DNA of 64,000 bases, taken from Planctomycetia bacterium. GTDB lineage: Bacteria; Planctomycetota; Planctomycetia; Pirellulales; UBA1268. This document shows, piece after piece, positions 19,239 through 30,704 of this stretch. How positions within the stretch are numbered: position 1 is the first letter of the stretch; every line of letters begins with the position of its first letter. Both the position numbers and the translations under genes were made by a program. A model generated the notes under the pieces. The model ran no database searches and was not told the origin of the DNA. It was given only the letters and a program-made list of their open reading frames with translations. The DNA lies in contig JAPLNR010000074.1 of NCBI GenBank assembly GCA_026401035.1, positions 40,731-104,730 of the forward strand, in the 5' to 3' direction.

Positions 19239-21925
19239 TGGTTTGCCTGACACGACCTGCTGTTTGCATCCTGCTGGCACTGCTGGTGCGGCTCATGGCA
19301 GTCGGTCCATCGGCCGCCACCGCCGCCGACACTCCCACGCCGGGGCTCGAGCCCGCGTTGGCGGCCTGGCGCGAGATTCCGGTGCTCGAGGACGGCCGCG
19401 TGATGCCGCTCGACACGTTCGCCCGCCGGCATGCCGAAACGATCTGCAACACGCAGACCCCGAGGCTCGCCACGGGCCCCGGGGCCGCCGTCGTGAAGTG
19501 GCATGCCGATGAACTGCTGCTCGACTGGCTCGTGCGGCCACAGGCCTGGGAAGACATCCCTTTTCTGATCGCCGAACACGAGGAACTGCGAAAGCTGCTC
19601 GAACTGCCGGTCTTTGAGACGACGGGCGGTGGCAGCCGACGGCTCAAGTATGCGACCCCCGCCGACGTGGCCGACAGCGAGCCGCTCCGAAAGCGGCTGA
19701 TTGATATCGACGAGCGGCGGCGGGAGGCACGGGCCACGGGCGGGCAGTTTCGGCTGGACGGCGTCGATGCCAAGGTCGACCAGCTCTGGCAGGCCTACGT
19801 GGCCTGGAGGCAGTTGACGTTTCGAGCGGCCGGCGACTCCATTGGCCGGTCGCGGTTCGTGCAGCTCTTCGAACAGACGGCCGCCAAATGGCGGCAGCTC
19901 CGCACGCAACTGACAGCCGACGAAAGTGCTGCCGAGGCCGGCCGCGGCGTCGACACGGCGCTGCTCGCGCTCGCGGAATCCCTGGGGCAGTCGACGCGGT
20001 TCGCGACGACCGACGCTGTGCCGGGCCTGGCGAAACTGCGGCAGGCGGTCGACGCGGTTGAAGCCGCCACGGCCTCGGGCGCCGCGGCTGTTCAGCGGTC
20101 CGTACGACGGTTCGACGATCAGATCGCAGTGCTCGGCGAATCGCTCTACGACAACGGCGGCGGGCTGCTCGTGGTGCCCGCGCTGCATGCGGAGGCGCTC
20201 GAGGCGGAACGAAATGCCGACGACGACATGCCCCCATGGCTGGCGCTCTCAACGCTCCTCGACGCTCCCGACGAGATTCTGGCCGGGTACCCGCCGGAGA
20301 ACCTGCGGGCCGTGCGTGAGGCTTCTGTGGCTCTCGCCACCGCGGCGGTGACTCCGGCAACCGACGGCGGCCGCCTCGCCGAGGCGCAGACCGCCGCGGA
20401 GAAACTCGCCGCGGCGCTCCGCGGGCTCGGCGAAACGATGGAGCCGCTGCGAGAGCAACTCCCAGTCGAGCGGGTCGATGCCGGCCTGATGCGCTACACG
20501 GCCTATCCCGCCGTCGGCAGCACGCGGCGCGAGGTGGCCTACAACGACAGTGATCCGTTCCAGCTCTCCTGGGTGTCGAGCCTGCTGGCGCTCTTCGCCT
20601 TCGCCCTGGCCTTTGGCCGGGCCCGCGGGCCGATGTTCTGGCTCGGAGTCGCGCTGTTGATCTTCGAACTGGCGTGGACGGCCTCGGCCTTTGCGGCCCG
20701 GGTGGCGATCACCGGCTGGGCGCCGGTGACGAACATGTACGAAACCGTGATCTACGTGCCGTTTTTCCTGTCGCTGCTGGGACTCTTTTTCCTGCTGGCG
20801 CCCGCCTGCGGCCGTGGTGCGAACGATGCCTGGCGGCTGACGGCATTGCCGGCTCCGTTTGGCACGTGGCTGCCGGGGGAGGCCACGCCTCTCGACGCTC
20901 GGCAGATGGGCATGCTTGGGGCGAACGGCTGGAATCTCGGCAACTGGCTCATGCTGCTGCCGCGGCTGGCAATTTCGGCCGTGGTGCTCTGGGTGCTGGC
21001 CATGGCCCCGTATGCGGCGGGTGGCCGCACGATCATCAATCTCCTGCCACAGACCGACGTCGATCGATCCATTCCGAATCTCAACAACCTCGTCGTCTGG
21101 ATCGTCGGGCTCTCCATGCTCACGCCGGCGGTCTGGTATTTGCCACGGGTGGCGCTCACCGCGCTGGCATCGATCCTCACCGTGCCCTGGTCGTGGGGCG
21201 GGGGCCATCTCAAGACGATGCTGCCGCAGGTCTACCAACGCAAGTCGTTCGGGCTCGTCGTGACCGCGGTCGCGTTTGCCGGCACGTTCATCGCCTGGTT
21301 CTTCCCGATTCCCGGGAAGCAGTTCAGCCCGTTGCAGCCGGTGTTGCGGGATAATTTCTGGCTCACGATCCACGTGCTCACGATCGTCTCGAGTTATGCG
21401 GCCGGGGCCCTCGCCTGGGGGCTGGGCATACTCTCGCTCGGCTATTATCTGCTCGGCACGTACCGGCAGCCGGCTGCCGGCCGCCCCAAGCAGCCGCCCG
21501 CGGCCTGCGCCGAACTTGCCGGCTTCATCTACAAGGCAATGCAGGTCGCCGTGCTCTTGCTGGCGGCGGGCACGATTCTGGGCGGCCTCTGGGCCGACGT
21601 GTCGTGGGGCCGGTTCTGGGGCTGGGACCCGAAAGAGGTCTGGGCGCTGGTCTCGCTATTGGCCTATCTCGTGGTGCTCCACGGCCGGTTTGCCGGATGG
21701 ATCGGCAACTTCGGCCTCGCCGCGGGCGCGGTCGTCGGCGCGGCGGTGATCGGCATGTCGTGGTATGGCGTGAATTTTCTGTTGGGTGCCGGCCTGCACT
21801 CCTACGGCTTCGGGCAGGGGGGACAGACAGAATTCTTCACGTTCCTCGTGTTGAATTGTGCCCTGCTCGCGGCGGCCGCCTGGCGGTGGAAGCGGGAGAC
21901 CGCCGCTCCGGCTCCCGCGGCATGA
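19235..21925 (+). CDS. ccsA: Cytochrome c biogenesis protein CcsA, long form
   Basis: 896-aa heme-handling membrane protein of system II. The C-terminal half is a CcsA domain: many helices, the Trp-rich motif [17 protein letters not shown], and candidate heme His residues in [15 protein letters not shown] and [11 protein letters not shown]. The N-terminal 400 residues are extracytoplasmic after a signal-like helix. They begin with [20 protein letters not shown], a pattern also seen in fused CcsBA proteins of other phyla. Starts inside the ResB stop and ends overlapping the next small gene, so three genes are translationally coupled. It should act with ResB in c-type cytochrome assembly. Confidence 0.9.
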   Translation: MMVCLTRPAVCILLALLVRLMAVGPSAATAADTPTPGLEPALAAWREIPVLEDGRVMPLDTFARRHAETICNTQTPRLATGPGAAVVKWHADELLLDWLVRPQAWEDIPFLIAEHEELRKLLELPVFETTGGGSRRLKYATPADVADSEPLRKRLIDIDERRREARATGGQFRLDGVDAKVDQLWQAYVAWRQLTFRAAGDSIGRSRFVQLFEQTAAKWRQLRTQLTADESAAEAGRGVDTALLALAESLGQSTRFATTDAVPGLAKLRQAVDAVEAATASGAAAVQRSVRRFDDQIAVLGESLYDNGGGLLVVPALHAEALEAERNADDDMPPWLALSTLLDAPDEILAGYPPENLRAVREASVALATAAVTPATDGGRLAEAQTAAEKLAAALRGLGETMEPLREQLPVERVDAGLMRYTAYPAVGSTRREVAYNDSDPFQLSWVSSLLALFAFALAFGRARGPMFWLGVALLIFELAWTASAFAARVAITGWAPVTNMYETVIYVPFFLSLLGLFFLLAPACGRGANDAWRLTALPAPFGTWLPGEATPLDARQMGMLGANGWNLGNWLMLLPRLAISAVVLWVLAMAPYAAGGRTIINLLPQTDVDRSIPNLNNLVVWIVGLSMLTPAVWYLPRVALTALASILTVPWSWGGGHLKTMLPQVYQRKSFGLVVTAVAFAGTFIAWFFPIPGKQFSPLQPVLRDNFWLTIHVLTIVSSYAAGALAWGLGILSLGYYLLGTYRQPAAGRPKQPPAACAELAGFIYKAMQVAVLLLAAGTILGGLWADVSWGRFWGWDPKEVWALVSLLAYLVVLHGRFAGWIGNFGLAAGAVVGAAVIGMSWYGVNFLLGAGLHSYGFGQGGQTEFFTFLVLNCALLAAAAWRWKRETAAPAPAA

Positions 21926-22170
21926 GCGACGACGAACTTCTCGCCGCGATCGACCTCGCGCTGGCCGGAAACTGGCAGGGTGCGCACGAGATCGTTCAGG
22001 AGGACGAACAGAACGCGAATGCCGCCTGGGTCCATGCCGCACTGCACAGGATCGAGGGAGATATCGGCAACGCCCGCTACTGGTACCGGCGGGCCGGCAA
22101 GCCTGACTGCCGCGTTACCGATCCGCTCGACGAGTTGCGATCGATCCGGGCAACGCTGACGGCGTCCTGA
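21922..22170 (+). CDS. Small helical-repeat protein, unknown function
   Basis: 82-aa acidic protein, [20 protein letters not shown] at the start, then [11 protein letters not shown] and [20 protein letters not shown]. The helix pattern resembles one and a half tetratricopeptide repeats. The ATG overlaps the ccsA stop (ATGA). Its last 94 bases overlap the 3' end of comEC on the other strand. It is too short for the main list of known families but is strongly placed by coupling to ccsA. Confidence 0.7.
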   Translation: MSDDELLAAIDLALAGNWQGAHEIVQEDEQNANAAWVHAALHRIEGDIGNARYWYRRAGKPDCRVTDPLDELRSIRATLTAS

Positions 22171-25070
22171 ACCGGTCCATGATTCAATTGAAAAACGCCC
22201 TCGATCGCCGACGGCGACGAGACGCGGGCCGCCGGCCGCGGCGTCTTGGGCGGCAGTCCGGGCCGCGCGGGCGGGACCCTTTGCCAGCGACCGTCCCTGA
22301 ATTGCTCGACGGCAATGCGATCGGCCGTGAGGCTGATCGCGATGGCGCCGTCCTCACCGGTCTTGATCACCGCACTCAAACGGCCGTCGGCCCGGGCCTC
22401 TTCATACGCCCGCCGCACCTCCCCCCAGCGGCGGCCGCCGACGCCACTCACGACCACCCAGTCGGGCCTCGTCACCCGCGCGAGATCCGGTGGCAGGCTC
22501 GTGCCGCTGCCATGATGAGGCGCGATGACCACGTCGCACGAATCGGGATCGGCGGCCACGAACCGCGCAAGGGCCTCTCCTTCGATGTCACCCGTCAGCA
22601 GGAGCCGCCGCCCGGCCGACTCGACCGCGAGCACCAGGCTGGCCTCGTTGTCGCTCGCCCGGTTGTCGCTGGCAGCGGGGTCGGATACAGCGACCACGGT
22701 CGGCGTTGTCCGCGGCGCAGGGTGGAGCACCCGGATCCGGCAGAGTGGATCGCAGGGAATCATGTCCCCCGCCTCCACGGCGTGAATGGGGATTCGCAGC
22801 GTATGAATGTGCCGCAGAACCTCCGCCACGGCGGCCGAATCACTGTGCAGAAAGACCTCCGAAACCACGACCTCGCCCACGCGAAACCGCTCGAGCAGTT
22901 CCGGCACGGCATTGAAATGGTCGGTGTCGGGATGCGAGATGACGAGCGTGTCGATTCTCGACACCCCCGCGCTCCACAGAACGGCCGCCATGCCACGCCG
23001 GGCCGCCCCGGGAGCTCCCAGCCGTCCGGCGTCGTAGACGAGCACCTTGCCGGTCGGACTCCGGATGACGATCCCACAACCATGGCCCATCGCCGCCACC
23101 GTCGCCTTGAGCTCCATGGGCCGTGGAAAGGCCAGGGCTCCCCCAACCGTGACGACCACACCGATTCCGATCCAGATCGCGGCCGCGGTTCCCCACGTGC
23201 GGATCCGTCGCAACTGCTCGGGCACGACCGCGAGAAGCATCACCGGCAACAAGAGATACCATCCGGCCACCCACCAGGCCGGCGGCCCGGCGACCCAGGC
23301 ATAGCCGCCCGGCACCGCGGCCGCCCAGCCGACGATCACTTCGATGCAGAGGAGCGTGGCATCGCATAGGCCGCCGAACATGCCGGCCAACATCGACGAC
23401 ACCGGTGCAACGGCCAAACACAAAAATCCCCAGGCCATGGCCAGGGGCACCAGCGGCGCGATGAGCGGATTGAGCACGAGCCCCACGGGACTCACCACGT
23501 GAAACCGCGCCGCGACGATCGGGGCCGTCACGGCCCAGATCGCCGCCCCCGTCAGGACCACGTCCAACACCTGCCGGCCATGGCGGCGCAGCCACCGTTC
23601 GCCCCTGCCGCGGCTGCGTTCGATGAGCCGCTCGATCGGGTCGTCGCTCGGCCGCCGCGCCGGCAGGATCGACGTCGCTCCGATGAGCACGGCTGTCGAG
23701 AGAAACGAGAGCTGCGTGCCGACGCGAAAGAGCTCCGGCGGATGCCAGACGAGCACGATGATCGCGGCCGCCGCCAGGGCGTTGATGGCCAGCGACCTCC
23801 GTCCCAACGCGCCGCCCAGGCAGGAGAGCCAGACGAGGAGCGTGGCCCTCACGACGGGCGTCTCGGCGCGAACCAGCAGCATGTAGAGGCCGGTGCAGAC
23901 GGCCACCGTCACGAGCGCCCAGCCGCGGGGCACGGCCAGCGTGCGGAGGATCGAAAACAGGGCCAGGGCCAGAATTCCCACGTGGAGCCCGGAGATCGAG
24001 AGGATGTGGATCGTGCCGGTGACCAGAAATTCCCGAGATTCCTCGGCCGGCAGCGACTCGCGGCTGCCGAGCAGGAGGGCCGCCGCCAGCGGCGCCCGTG
24101 CTTCCGAGAGATGTGCGCGAAGCACCTCGACGCCACTCGCCCGCACCCGATCGATCGCTGCGGCGAACGACAGGCAGGAGGGCACGGCGACCACCCGCAG
24201 GCACTCCTCCCCATGACAACGGACGATCGACAGGCAGCGGAGCAGCCGCGCCCGCTCGCGGAAATCAAACTCACCGGGGTTGGCAGCCGCCGTCGGACGG
24301 ATGCCCCGACCGAGCACGCGTACCCGGCTGCCGGCCGCGATCCGCGGCGGCGGGCCATCGACGATCACAGCCGCGCGGCCGGAGGCCGCCCGCCACACGC
24401 CGCCGGCACGGCTGGCCTGCACCACGATCACGCATTCGCTCGACGGACCAATCGCGATCGTCCGCGGGGCATCCGGAGCAGGGGGCGTGAGCAGCCGCGG
24501 CGACTCGACAAGAATGCCCTCAACCGCGACCGGCGTCGGTGCCTCGTGAAGGCTCCACGCCAGATCGTCGGCTGCGAACAGGCGATGCCGCGCAACGGCC
24601 CAGCCGGCAGCAGTACAGGCAATCGCGACGAGGAGCAGCACGGCTGCAGTGGACGGCTGCCGACGGGCGAGAAACCGCCAAGCCCCAAGCGCTCCACAGG
24701 CGATCAGCCACCACCCGGCGATGACGCCCGCGACGCTCAGGCTGCCCGCCGATTCCACGCCGCCGCCGGCCAAACCGACGCCGCTGCCAGCCTGGTCCGC
24801 CGGCAGGAGCCACGGCCCCAGACCGCAGCCAAGGATTACGGCGACGGCCACCGCGATGAGTGGCCGCCGTGGCAGTGGTTCGCGGCGGATCACACCCTGC
24901 AGCCGATGCCATGAGGCGAGCGCCCCCTCCCGACCCACGGCAGCCAGCCAGTCAGCCCGCTGGCACAGCCGATCCGCCAGATCGCAGCAACAGTCCACGA
25001 GCGCATAGCCCAATTCCCGCACGGCCGCATTCCTTTTGCAGTGAGAGCGACCACGCGTGTCGCCATTCAC
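22077..25070 (-). CDS. comEC: ComEC/Rec2-family DNA uptake channel
   Basis: 997-aa polytopic protein. ComEC carries single-stranded DNA across the inner membrane during natural transformation. Signature sequence: [13 protein letters not shown] then [20 protein letters not shown] of the competence domain, a long helical core, and a C-terminal metallo-beta-lactamase-like domain with [15 protein letters not shown] and [12 protein letters not shown]. Length exceeds typical 750-800 aa owing to an N-terminal DUF4131-like part and a Pro/Arg tail. ATG at 25070 is the most upstream start. The gene runs convergent into the small CcsA-linked gene. No other competence gene is nearby, so natural transformation is not established. 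Confidence 0.9.
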   Translation of the reverse strand: MNGDTRGRSHCKRNAAVRELGYALVDCCCDLADRLCQRADWLAAVGREGALASWHRLQGVIRREPLPRRPLIAVAVAVILGCGLGPWLLPADQAGSGVGLAGGGVESAGSLSVAGVIAGWWLIACGALGAWRFLARRQPSTAAVLLLVAIACTAAGWAVARHRLFAADDLAWSLHEAPTPVAVEGILVESPRLLTPPAPDAPRTIAIGPSSECVIVVQASRAGGVWRAASGRAAVIVDGPPPRIAAGSRVRVLGRGIRPTAAANPGEFDFRERARLLRCLSIVRCHGEECLRVVAVPSCLSFAAAIDRVRASGVEVLRAHLSEARAPLAAALLLGSRESLPAEESREFLVTGTIHILSISGLHVGILALALFSILRTLAVPRGWALVTVAVCTGLYMLLVRAETPVVRATLLVWLSCLGGALGRRSLAINALAAAAIIVLVWHPPELFRVGTQLSFLSTAVLIGATSILPARRPSDDPIERLIERSRGRGERWLRRHGRQVLDVVLTGAAIWAVTAPIVAARFHVVSPVGLVLNPLIAPLVPLAMAWGFLCLAVAPVSSMLAGMFGGLCDATLLCIEVIVGWAAAVPGGYAWVAGPPAWWVAGWYLLLPVMLLAVVPEQLRRIRTWGTAAAIWIGIGVVVTVGGALAFPRPMELKATVAAMGHGCGIVIRSPTGKVLVYDAGRLGAPGAARRGMAAVLWSAGVSRIDTLVISHPDTDHFNAVPELLERFRVGEVVVSEVFLHSDSAAVAEVLRHIHTLRIPIHAVEAGDMIPCDPLCRIRVLHPAPRTTPTVVAVSDPAASDNRASDNEASLVLAVESAGRRLLLTGDIEGEALARFVAADPDSCDVVIAPHHGSGTSLPPDLARVTRPDWVVVSGVGGRRWGEVRRAYEEARADGRLSAVIKTGEDGAIAISLTADRIAVEQFRDGRWQRVPPARPGLPPKTPRPAARVSSPSAIEGVFQLNHGPVQDAVSVARIDRNSSSGSVTRQSGLPARRYQ

Positions 25071-25324
25071 TTAGACGAGAGCCACCCCTTCGAGGGGCAA
25101 AAGGCCGTCACTTTCTTCGTTTCATGAGGCAACTTGGCGAGGGGGTGCCCATGCCCCGAGAGCCGGCGTTGGCGGCAAGCGAAGGCAGGATGCCGAGAGC
25201 GTAGCCGTCATCGAGTGAGCGCAGGGCAGGATGCCCGCAGTGAACGTCCGGCGACGGGGCGTGGGCACCCCCGACCCACACGGGTAGTTTCCGCAGGGAT
25301 CACCAAAAACCGCAAAAGCCGCAA
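25071..25324. other. Intergenic region between comEC and prmC
   Basis: A 254-base gap with no credible gene. It is dominated by the large inverted-repeat element at 25141-25272. Confidence 0.6.
25141..25272. repeat. 132-base inverted-repeat element, candidate structured RNA
   Basis: GGGGGTGCCCATGCCCCG (25141-25158) pairs with CGGGGCGTGGGCACCCCC (25255-25272), all 18 positions with one wobble. Inside, GCCGGCGTT (25162-25170) pairs with AACGTCCGGC with a one-base bulge. Two copies of GCAGGATGCC lie in the loop region. The element could form a long hairpin. No T-tract follows. Confidence 0.6.
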
Positions 25325-26185
25325 CTAGCGGCGGCGGGCTTGCACGATCCGCGGCAGGCCGGCGAAATCGAGGATCGTGGGTTCGGCCGTCAGCCCCGTC
25401 TGTCTGGCCAAGACCGCCTCAGCGGCCGCGGCCGGACCGATCTCGCAGAGAAGCCAGCCACCAGGCACGAGCCGCGCCGCGGCCAAAGCCGCAAGCCGCT
25501 CGATGATCTCGACCCCGGTCGGTCCCGACACGAGCGCGGCTTTCGGCTCGTGCAGCCGCACGTCACGCGGCAACGACTCGAATTCATCCTCCCGGACGTA
25601 GGGCGGGTTGCTCACGATCACGTCCCACGGTCCGGCAGCCTGCGGGTGGTCGAGCAGATCGCACTCGAGAAACTCGATCCGTTCGGCCACGCCCTGCCGC
25701 GCCGCGTTATCCCGCGCCACGGCCAGAGCCGCGGACGAGACGTCGGTGGCGGTGATGCTCGCCTTCGGCAGGTGCTTGGCGAGCGTGATCGCGATCGCAC
25801 CGGAGCCGGTGCCGACGTCGACGATCCGTGGCCCGGCCTGTGGCCGGCAGAGATCGAGCACGCGGATGACGAGGCCTTCCGTTTCCGGCCGCGGCACGAG
25901 CACCGCCGGCGTCACCCGGAAGGGCAGCGAAAAAAACTCGCGGCTGCCGACGAGATACGCGACCGGCTCTCCTTCGCCGCGACGCTTCACGAGTTCGCGA
26001 AAGCGGCCGCGCTCGGCCTCGGCGACGGGCGTGTCGAACGCCGTGTAGAGGGCGATCCGCTGGCAGCCGCGGACGTGCGCCAGGAGCACCTCGGCTTCGA
26101 GCCGCGGGGCCTCGCTTCCCTTGCCGGTGAGCCACTCGGTCGTCCAGGTGAGCAGCCGCCCGACCGTCCAGACGTCATCGCTCAT
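25325..26185 (-). CDS. prmC: Release factor glutamine methyltransferase
   Basis: 286-aa SAM-dependent methyltransferase that methylates the Gln of the GGQ motif in release factors. The N-terminal helical domain is followed by VDVGTGSGAIAITLAKHLP, acidic end ATDVSS, and the catalytic motif VIVSNPPYVRE. ATG 26185 has AGG-type Shine-Dalgarno sequence upstream; the frame is open into prfA but that part is not PrmC-like. It lies ten bases after prfA, its substrate gene, the classic prfA-prmC order. Confidence 0.95.
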   Translation of the reverse strand: MSDDVWTVGRLLTWTTEWLTGKGSEAPRLEAEVLLAHVRGCQRIALYTAFDTPVAEAERGRFRELVKRRGEGEPVAYLVGSREFFSLPFRVTPAVLVPRPETEGLVIRVLDLCRPQAGPRIVDVGTGSGAIAITLAKHLPKASITATDVSSAALAVARDNAARQGVAERIEFLECDLLDHPQAAGPWDVIVSNPPYVREDEFESLPRDVRLHEPKAALVSGPTGVEIIERLAALAAARLVPGGWLLCEIGPAAAAEAVLARQTGLTAEPTILDFAGLPRIVQARRR

Positions 26186-26195
26186 GCTGGCAACC

Positions 26196-27293
26196 TCAGG
26201 TTGGGAGTGGCCCGGCCGCCCCCTTGGCGGAACGTTCCATCTCGGTCTTGCGTTGCTGCCGGGCATGCTGCTCGGTCGCCTCGATCAGGAGATTCAGCCG
26301 CCCGGCAAGCACCTGATCGAGCGTGAAACTCTCGTTGATCCGGTGGTCGGTCAGGCGATTCTGCGGAAAGTTGTAGGTGCGGATTCGCTGGCTGCGGTCA
26401 CCGGAGCCGACGAGGGTCTTCCGCTCGGCGGACCGCTTGTCGTGCTCGATCTGCCGCTGCCGCTCGTAGAGCCTGGTCTTGAGCACCCGCAACGCCTTGG
26501 CGAAGTTCTTGTGCTGGCTCTTCTCGTCCTGGCACTGCACCACGATGCCGCTGGCCATGTGCGTGAGCCGCACGGCGGAGGCGGTCTTGTTGACGTGCTG
26601 GCCGCCCGGACCGCTCGCGCAAAAGAGATCTTTGCGATATTCGTCCGGCGCGAGCGAGACCTCCACGTCCTCGGGTTCGGGCAGCACCGCGACCGTCGCC
26701 GCCGAGGTATGGATGCGGCCCTTGGTCTCGGTATCGGGCACCCGCTGGACGCGGTGGCCGCCGCTCTCGAACTGCAGTTTTCGGTAGACGTTGTCGCCGG
26801 AAACGCCGAGCACCAGATCCTTGAAGCCGCCGAGTTCCGTGGGGCTGGCATCGAGCACCTCGATCTCCCAGCCAACCTCGGTCGCATAGCGGCGGTACAT
26901 CTCGTAGAGATCCCGCACGAAGAGCGCCGCCTCGTCGCCGCCGGTGCCCGCCCGCAATTCCATGATGCAGCGGGAGCGGTCGGCATCCTCGTCGGCGGAA
27001 CAGGAGTCGAGCAGTTCGTCCCATTCCCGCTCGCGGCGGTGGGCGAGTTCGGGCAGTTCAGCCTGGGCGAGATCCTTGAGTTCCTGGTCGGATCCCCGAC
27101 TCATCTCTTCGAGTTCGGCGATCTGTCGCTCGATCGCGAGAAATGCCCGATACTTGTTGGCCAGTTTTGCGAGCGTGCCGTGCTCACGGGCCACCGCGGC
27201 GACCCGCTGGGGCTGAGAAAGCACAGTGGGGTCGACCATGGCCCGCTCGAGTTCTTCGAACCGGGCAAGCTTGGCTTCCAACTGGTCGCGCAT
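26196..27293 (-). CDS. prfA: Peptide chain release factor 1
   Basis: RF1, 365 aa, reads UAA and UAG and triggers peptide release. The GGQ motif is in [17 protein letters not shown]. The sequence [19 protein letters not shown] is RF1-like, and no RF2 SPF motif is seen. [14 protein letters not shown] and [13 protein letters not shown] are standard RF1 blocks. Starts 22 bases after rpmE and is followed by prmC. The window uses TAG as a stop in several genes, in keeping with an active RF1. Confidence 0.96.
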   Translation of the reverse strand: MRDQLEAKLARFEELERAMVDPTVLSQPQRVAAVAREHGTLAKLANKYRAFLAIERQIAELEEMSRGSDQELKDLAQAELPELAHRREREWDELLDSCSADEDADRSRCIMELRAGTGGDEAALFVRDLYEMYRRYATEVGWEIEVLDASPTELGGFKDLVLGVSGDNVYRKLQFESGGHRVQRVPDTETKGRIHTSAATVAVLPEPEDVEVSLAPDEYRKDLFCASGPGGQHVNKTASAVRLTHMASGIVVQCQDEKSQHKNFAKALRVLKTRLYERQRQIEHDKRSAERKTLVGSGDRSQRIRTYNFPQNRLTDHRINESFTLDQVLAGRLNLLIEATEQHARQQRKTEMERSAKGAAGPLPT

Positions 27294-27315
27294 GAATGGG
27301 CCTGGAAAGCCTGCC

Positions 27316-27570
27316 TCAGGAGGCAGCCGTGTCGGCCGCGACCTTCTTGCCCTTCTTCAGGCTGGCATATCCGGCGCCGGCGAACTTCGTCTTGAACTTC
27401 TCGATGCGGCCGGCCGTGTCGACAAACTTCAATTTGCCTGTGAAAAACGGATGGCAGACATTGCAGATGTCGACCTTCATCTCGGGCACGGTGCTGCGGG
27501 TCGTGAACGTATTGCCGCAGCCGCAGCGAACGAGCGTGTCGATGTAGTTGGGGTGAATGCCGTCTTTCAT
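27316..27570 (-). CDS. rpmE: Ribosomal protein bL31
   Basis: 84-aa bL31 with zinc ligands: [20 protein letters not shown] has the CxC, and [12 protein letters not shown] the CxxC. This is the C+ (zinc) form. The C-terminus has an unusual tail ([13 protein letters not shown]). First gene of rpmE-prfA-prmC, a common order in bacteria. Confidence 0.96.
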   Translation of the reverse strand: MKDGIHPNYIDTLVRCGCGNTFTTRSTVPEMKVDICNVCHPFFTGKLKFVDTAGRIEKFKTKFAGAGYASLKKGKKVAADTAAS

Positions 27571-27636
27571 GGTCGCGTCCTTCGATCGATCCTTAGCGTG
27601 AACAGATGTCTGGTGAATTCAATACGGGAATCCCAA

Positions 27637-27665
27637 AGAATAGTCATTTGCAGCCCGCCGGGCAA
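27637..27665 (-). promoter_or_regulatory. Possible promoter of rpmE-prfA-prmC
   Basis: On the minus strand TTGCCC (27665-27660) and TATTCT (27642-27637) are 17 bases apart, about 65 bases before rpmE. Found by eye. Confidence 0.45.
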
Positions 27666-27763
27666 CGCGGGAACGGGATTGCCCCGGAGCAGGTCGCTTT
27701 TCACGCGTGAGATGGGGCTGGATAAGCGTGCGGCGGTGGCTCACGGCGGCAACGGAGGCGGCC

Positions 27764-29512
27764 TCACTCGGCCTGCAGCCCGCCTCTCGCAGGGGGCGAG
27801 GCGGGCTGGAAAGGTCCGCCCTGCGCCGCTGCTGCCCCGGCCTCTGTGTTCGCTGCCTTCTCCAGACGATCCGCCAGAAGCCGGCTGCCGAATCGCTGCG
27901 GCGATGGGTCTGCCCGCAGCAATGCGATCGCTGCGGCCGTATCGCCCAGCGCCAGTTTCGCTTGGGCGAGATTGGTGCGGGCGGCGTCGGCCCAGCGGCC
28001 GTCGGGCATGGCATCGAGTGTCATGCGTCCCAGATAATCCTCCGCTGCCGCGAACTGCCCCTCGGCCAGCGTGAGCACGCCGAGCCAGTATGTGGCGTCC
28101 TGCTTCATCCCCTCGTAGAGGCGTTTGACCGCATCGGCCTGCTCAGGCGGCGAACGCTTCACCGCCTCGGCGATCACGGCGTTGGAGGGCCGCGCCAGCA
28201 GGTAGGCCGACTTCGCCCCCTCCGGGCCGTCGCGGTCGCCGCGAAACTCCCGCAGCCGCGCTGCATAGAGCGGCCGCATGCTCCGCCGCGGCCCGTCGGG
28301 GCCCGACGGCTCCAGAACGATTGCCAGCGAGGCGAGGTCGCGGCGGGCGGCGGCGGCCACGGCCGGCGCATCCTGCCGACGCCGCCGATGAACCTCCCAC
28401 GGAAATTCCCAGAGCAGCACCCGTCCCGTCGCCGCTCCACCCGGCAGGGCGGCGACCGCCCGCGCACCCAAGGCGGTTGCATCGACGGCCAGATCGATCT
28501 TTCTTCTCCCGGCCAGACGACCGTCGAGCAGGTGCATGCGCCGGGCAAGATTCTCACGTGTGCCGGGCACGAGCACCGACAGATTCGCGATATCCGCCGC
28601 CTTGACGGGGTACGGCCGATCGGGGAGCGAGACCGCCGCCAAGATCGCCGGATCGGCCGCCGCCTGCCGCGCCGTGGCCACGCCCATGCCAGCCGGCCCT
28701 GGAATCGGCATTCCGTATGCGGGCTCGAAGAGATGGGCCTCGCCGCCCGAAATCAGAGCTGGAATCCACGGCCGGAGCGTGCCGTCGGCGGCGGAGCCGG
28801 TGGCGAGCATCACGCCGTCGAGCCCCGCGTGCCGCAGCAGTTCGAGAAATATCCAGGCCCGCTGGGCGGCGCTCGCCCGACCGGCGAGCAGGATCTCGCC
28901 CGGCAGAAACCACCGCGTGCCTGGATTGGCGACGGTTGGCACCATCGGCGGGTCGCTGACGATCGCCAGCGAACGAACAGTCCAGTCGAAGAGATTCCGC
29001 GCGATCTCGACATCATCGATCGCGTCGCCACGGGCGGAGTCGACGATGTCGGCCAGCCACCGCTGGTCGCGAAGTGCCGGCATGTCGTTCGCCGCGTCGA
29101 ACACGCTGCTGGCGAGCGATTCGGCCGTGACTCCGGCCCGCAGGTCGGCAGGCAGCGTGTCGACGAGCGGGTCGAGCGTCCAGGCATCGACGGCCGCATT
29201 GCCATCGATCGCGACGGCATGGCTCCACTGGTTGAGCCGATCGAAAACCTGGGCGAAGGCGGAAGCCTCGTCGTAGTCCTCGAGCCTCCCGAGCACCGCC
29301 ATCGCGCCGTCGAGCAGTTTGTCGCGAACAGCCTGCGGCATGGCCGGCGTCACGCGGACGATGTCCGACGGCCGCTCGCCCGCCGTCCGGCCGGGCGTCG
29401 CTGGGCCGCCGCAGCTCAATCCCGTGACCAGCAGCAGGAACAACGGCAACAGCAGGAGCCCTGCCGGCATGACGCCCGCGGAGGCCCCGCGTTGCCCCGC
29501 ATATCCGTTCAT
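27764..29512 (-). CDS. Transglutaminase-like exported protein, degenerate active site
   Basis: 582-aa protein. The N-terminus has a hydrophobic segment [19 protein letters not shown]; a Cys follows it but the preceding residues are not a standard lipobox, so lipidation is uncertain. The middle (residues about 150-260) resembles the transglutaminase-like fold: FDWTVRSL, then [21 protein letters not shown] and [15 protein letters not shown]. In active enzymes the first block carries a Cys, here replaced by Ala/Ser, so catalysis is doubtful. The C-terminal third looks like TPR helices ([20 protein letters not shown]). The start overlaps the kdsA stop by four bases. Confidence 0.62.
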   Translation of the reverse strand: MNGYAGQRGASAGVMPAGLLLLPLFLLLVTGLSCGGPATPGRTAGERPSDIVRVTPAMPQAVRDKLLDGAMAVLGRLEDYDEASAFAQVFDRLNQWSHAVAIDGNAAVDAWTLDPLVDTLPADLRAGVTAESLASSVFDAANDMPALRDQRWLADIVDSARGDAIDDVEIARNLFDWTVRSLAIVSDPPMVPTVANPGTRWFLPGEILLAGRASAAQRAWIFLELLRHAGLDGVMLATGSAADGTLRPWIPALISGGEAHLFEPAYGMPIPGPAGMGVATARQAAADPAILAAVSLPDRPYPVKAADIANLSVLVPGTRENLARRMHLLDGRLAGRRKIDLAVDATALGARAVAALPGGAATGRVLLWEFPWEVHRRRRQDAPAVAAAARRDLASLAIVLEPSGPDGPRRSMRPLYAARLREFRGDRDGPEGAKSAYLLARPSNAVIAEAVKRSPPEQADAVKRLYEGMKQDATYWLGVLTLAEGQFAAAEDYLGRMTLDAMPDGRWADAARTNLAQAKLALGDTAAAIALLRADPSPQRFGSRLLADRLEKAANTEAGAAAAQGGPFQPASPPARGGLQAE

Positions 29513-30363
29513 GCCGTCGGCCTCGGCTCCGGAGCGCCGGCCAGCCGCGCCTCGTGGATGCGCAACACCCGTTCGAGCACTCCGTAAAGGTGATCGAGCG
29601 GCACCATGTTGGGGCCATCGCTCGGGCTCGAATCGGGATCGGGGTGGGTCTCGAAAAAGACGCCGTCGATGCCCACGGCCGCAGCCGCGCGGGCCAGCGG
29701 TTCGACGAGCGTGCGATCCCCGCCGGTCGCCTCACCGAGGCTGGCGGGCTGCTGCACCGAGTGCGTGGCGTCGAAAATGACCGGCACGCCAAGCGACCGC
29801 ATCGTCAGCAGGCCGGAGAAATCGTTGACCAGCCGGCCGTATCCGAAAAACGTGCCCCGTTCGCAGAGACAGATATCGCGGCAGCCCCCGGCCAGAAGTT
29901 TGGCGACGGCATGCCGCATGTCGGCGGGCGCGAGAAATTGTCCTTTCTTCACATTGACCGCCCGCCCCGTCGCGGCGGCCGCCAGGAGCAGATCGGTTTG
30001 CCGACAAAGAAAAGCCGGTATCTGCAGCAGTTCGCAGACCTGACCGACCGGGCCGGCCTGATCGGGCAGGTGGATGTCGGTCGTCACCGGCAGACCGGTG
30101 GCCTGCCGTACCTTGTCGAGAACCGCCAGCCCTTCGTCGATTCCCAGGCCGCGAAACGCCCCGCCACTCGTGCGGTTGGCCTTATCGAAGGACCCCTTGA
30201 AGACAACCTGGATCGGCAGCCGCTGCGCGAGCACGGCCAGCGAATCGGCGATCTTGAGGCAGAGATCCTCGCTCTCGATGACGCAGGGGCCGGCGATGAC
30301 CAGCAATGGATATCCCGGGCCACAGCGATGTCGACCGATGCTGGCAGGCAGGCGGGGGTTCAC
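29509..30363 (-). CDS. kdsA: 3-deoxy-8-phosphooctulonate (KDO-8-P) synthase
   Basis: 284-aa enzyme joining PEP and arabinose-5-phosphate to KDO-8-phosphate, needed for the inner core of lipopolysaccharide. Motifs: [82 protein letters not shown] and [14 protein letters not shown] contains the Cys seen in metal-using enzymes, and the late [11 protein letters not shown] fits the family end. The GTG at 30363 is chosen: CGGAG lies nine bases upstream and the product then has the normal length. Its presence suggests a KDO-containing glycolipid. Confidence 0.94.
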   Translation of the reverse strand: MNPRLPASIGRHRCGPGYPLLVIAGPCVIESEDLCLKIADSLAVLAQRLPIQVVFKGSFDKANRTSGGAFRGLGIDEGLAVLDKVRQATGLPVTTDIHLPDQAGPVGQVCELLQIPAFLCRQTDLLLAAAATGRAVNVKKGQFLAPADMRHAVAKLLAGGCRDICLCERGTFFGYGRLVNDFSGLLTMRSLGVPVIFDATHSVQQPASLGEATGGDRTLVEPLARAAAAVGIDGVFFETHPDPDSSPSDGPNMVPLDHLYGVLERVLRIHEARLAGAPEPRPTA

Positions 30364-30678
30364 AGGGATGATCTCCGAATGAAACTGGCGGGCGAAGAAT
30401 AGCAGCAGATCGGAAAAAAGAAGGCGGTGAGGGGCGGAAAAAGCCACCGCCTCGAGGCGATCGGCATCCGCACGAGAGAATCATACAGGGACTGCGAAAC
30501 CAGACATCGACCGCAGCAAAATGCAGCGGGGCGGGGCGAAATCGAACACTCGAAAGGCGAAAACCATGGACGCACGGAGCAGGCACCCTAGGCCGAACCG
30601 GCCAGCAAATGGCGGCCGTTCACTGTCGAAACCGCAAAAAATCACCAATCGCCAAAAACCTGAGTTGCCGACAGGATT

Positions 30679-30694
30679 TGGCACGGTGTGTGCA
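30679..30694 (+). promoter_or_regulatory. Candidate sigma-54 (-24/-12) promoter
   Basis: TGGCACGGTGTGTGCA matches the sigma-54 consensus TGGCACG-N4-TTGCA except one base. The GG (30680-30681) and GC (30692-30693) are exactly ten bases apart. Transcription would start near 30705, just before a stable hairpin. Confidence 0.45.
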
Positions 30695-30704
30695 CCTCTC
30701 AACC

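Noticed and set aside
22179..24914. Long plus-strand frames opposite comEC
   Set aside because: Arg/Pro/Gly-rich composition without motifs; comEC signatures lie on the other strand.
26121..27395. 424-aa plus-strand frame opposite prfA
   Set aside because: Antisense shadow; prfA carries GGQ and all release-factor blocks.
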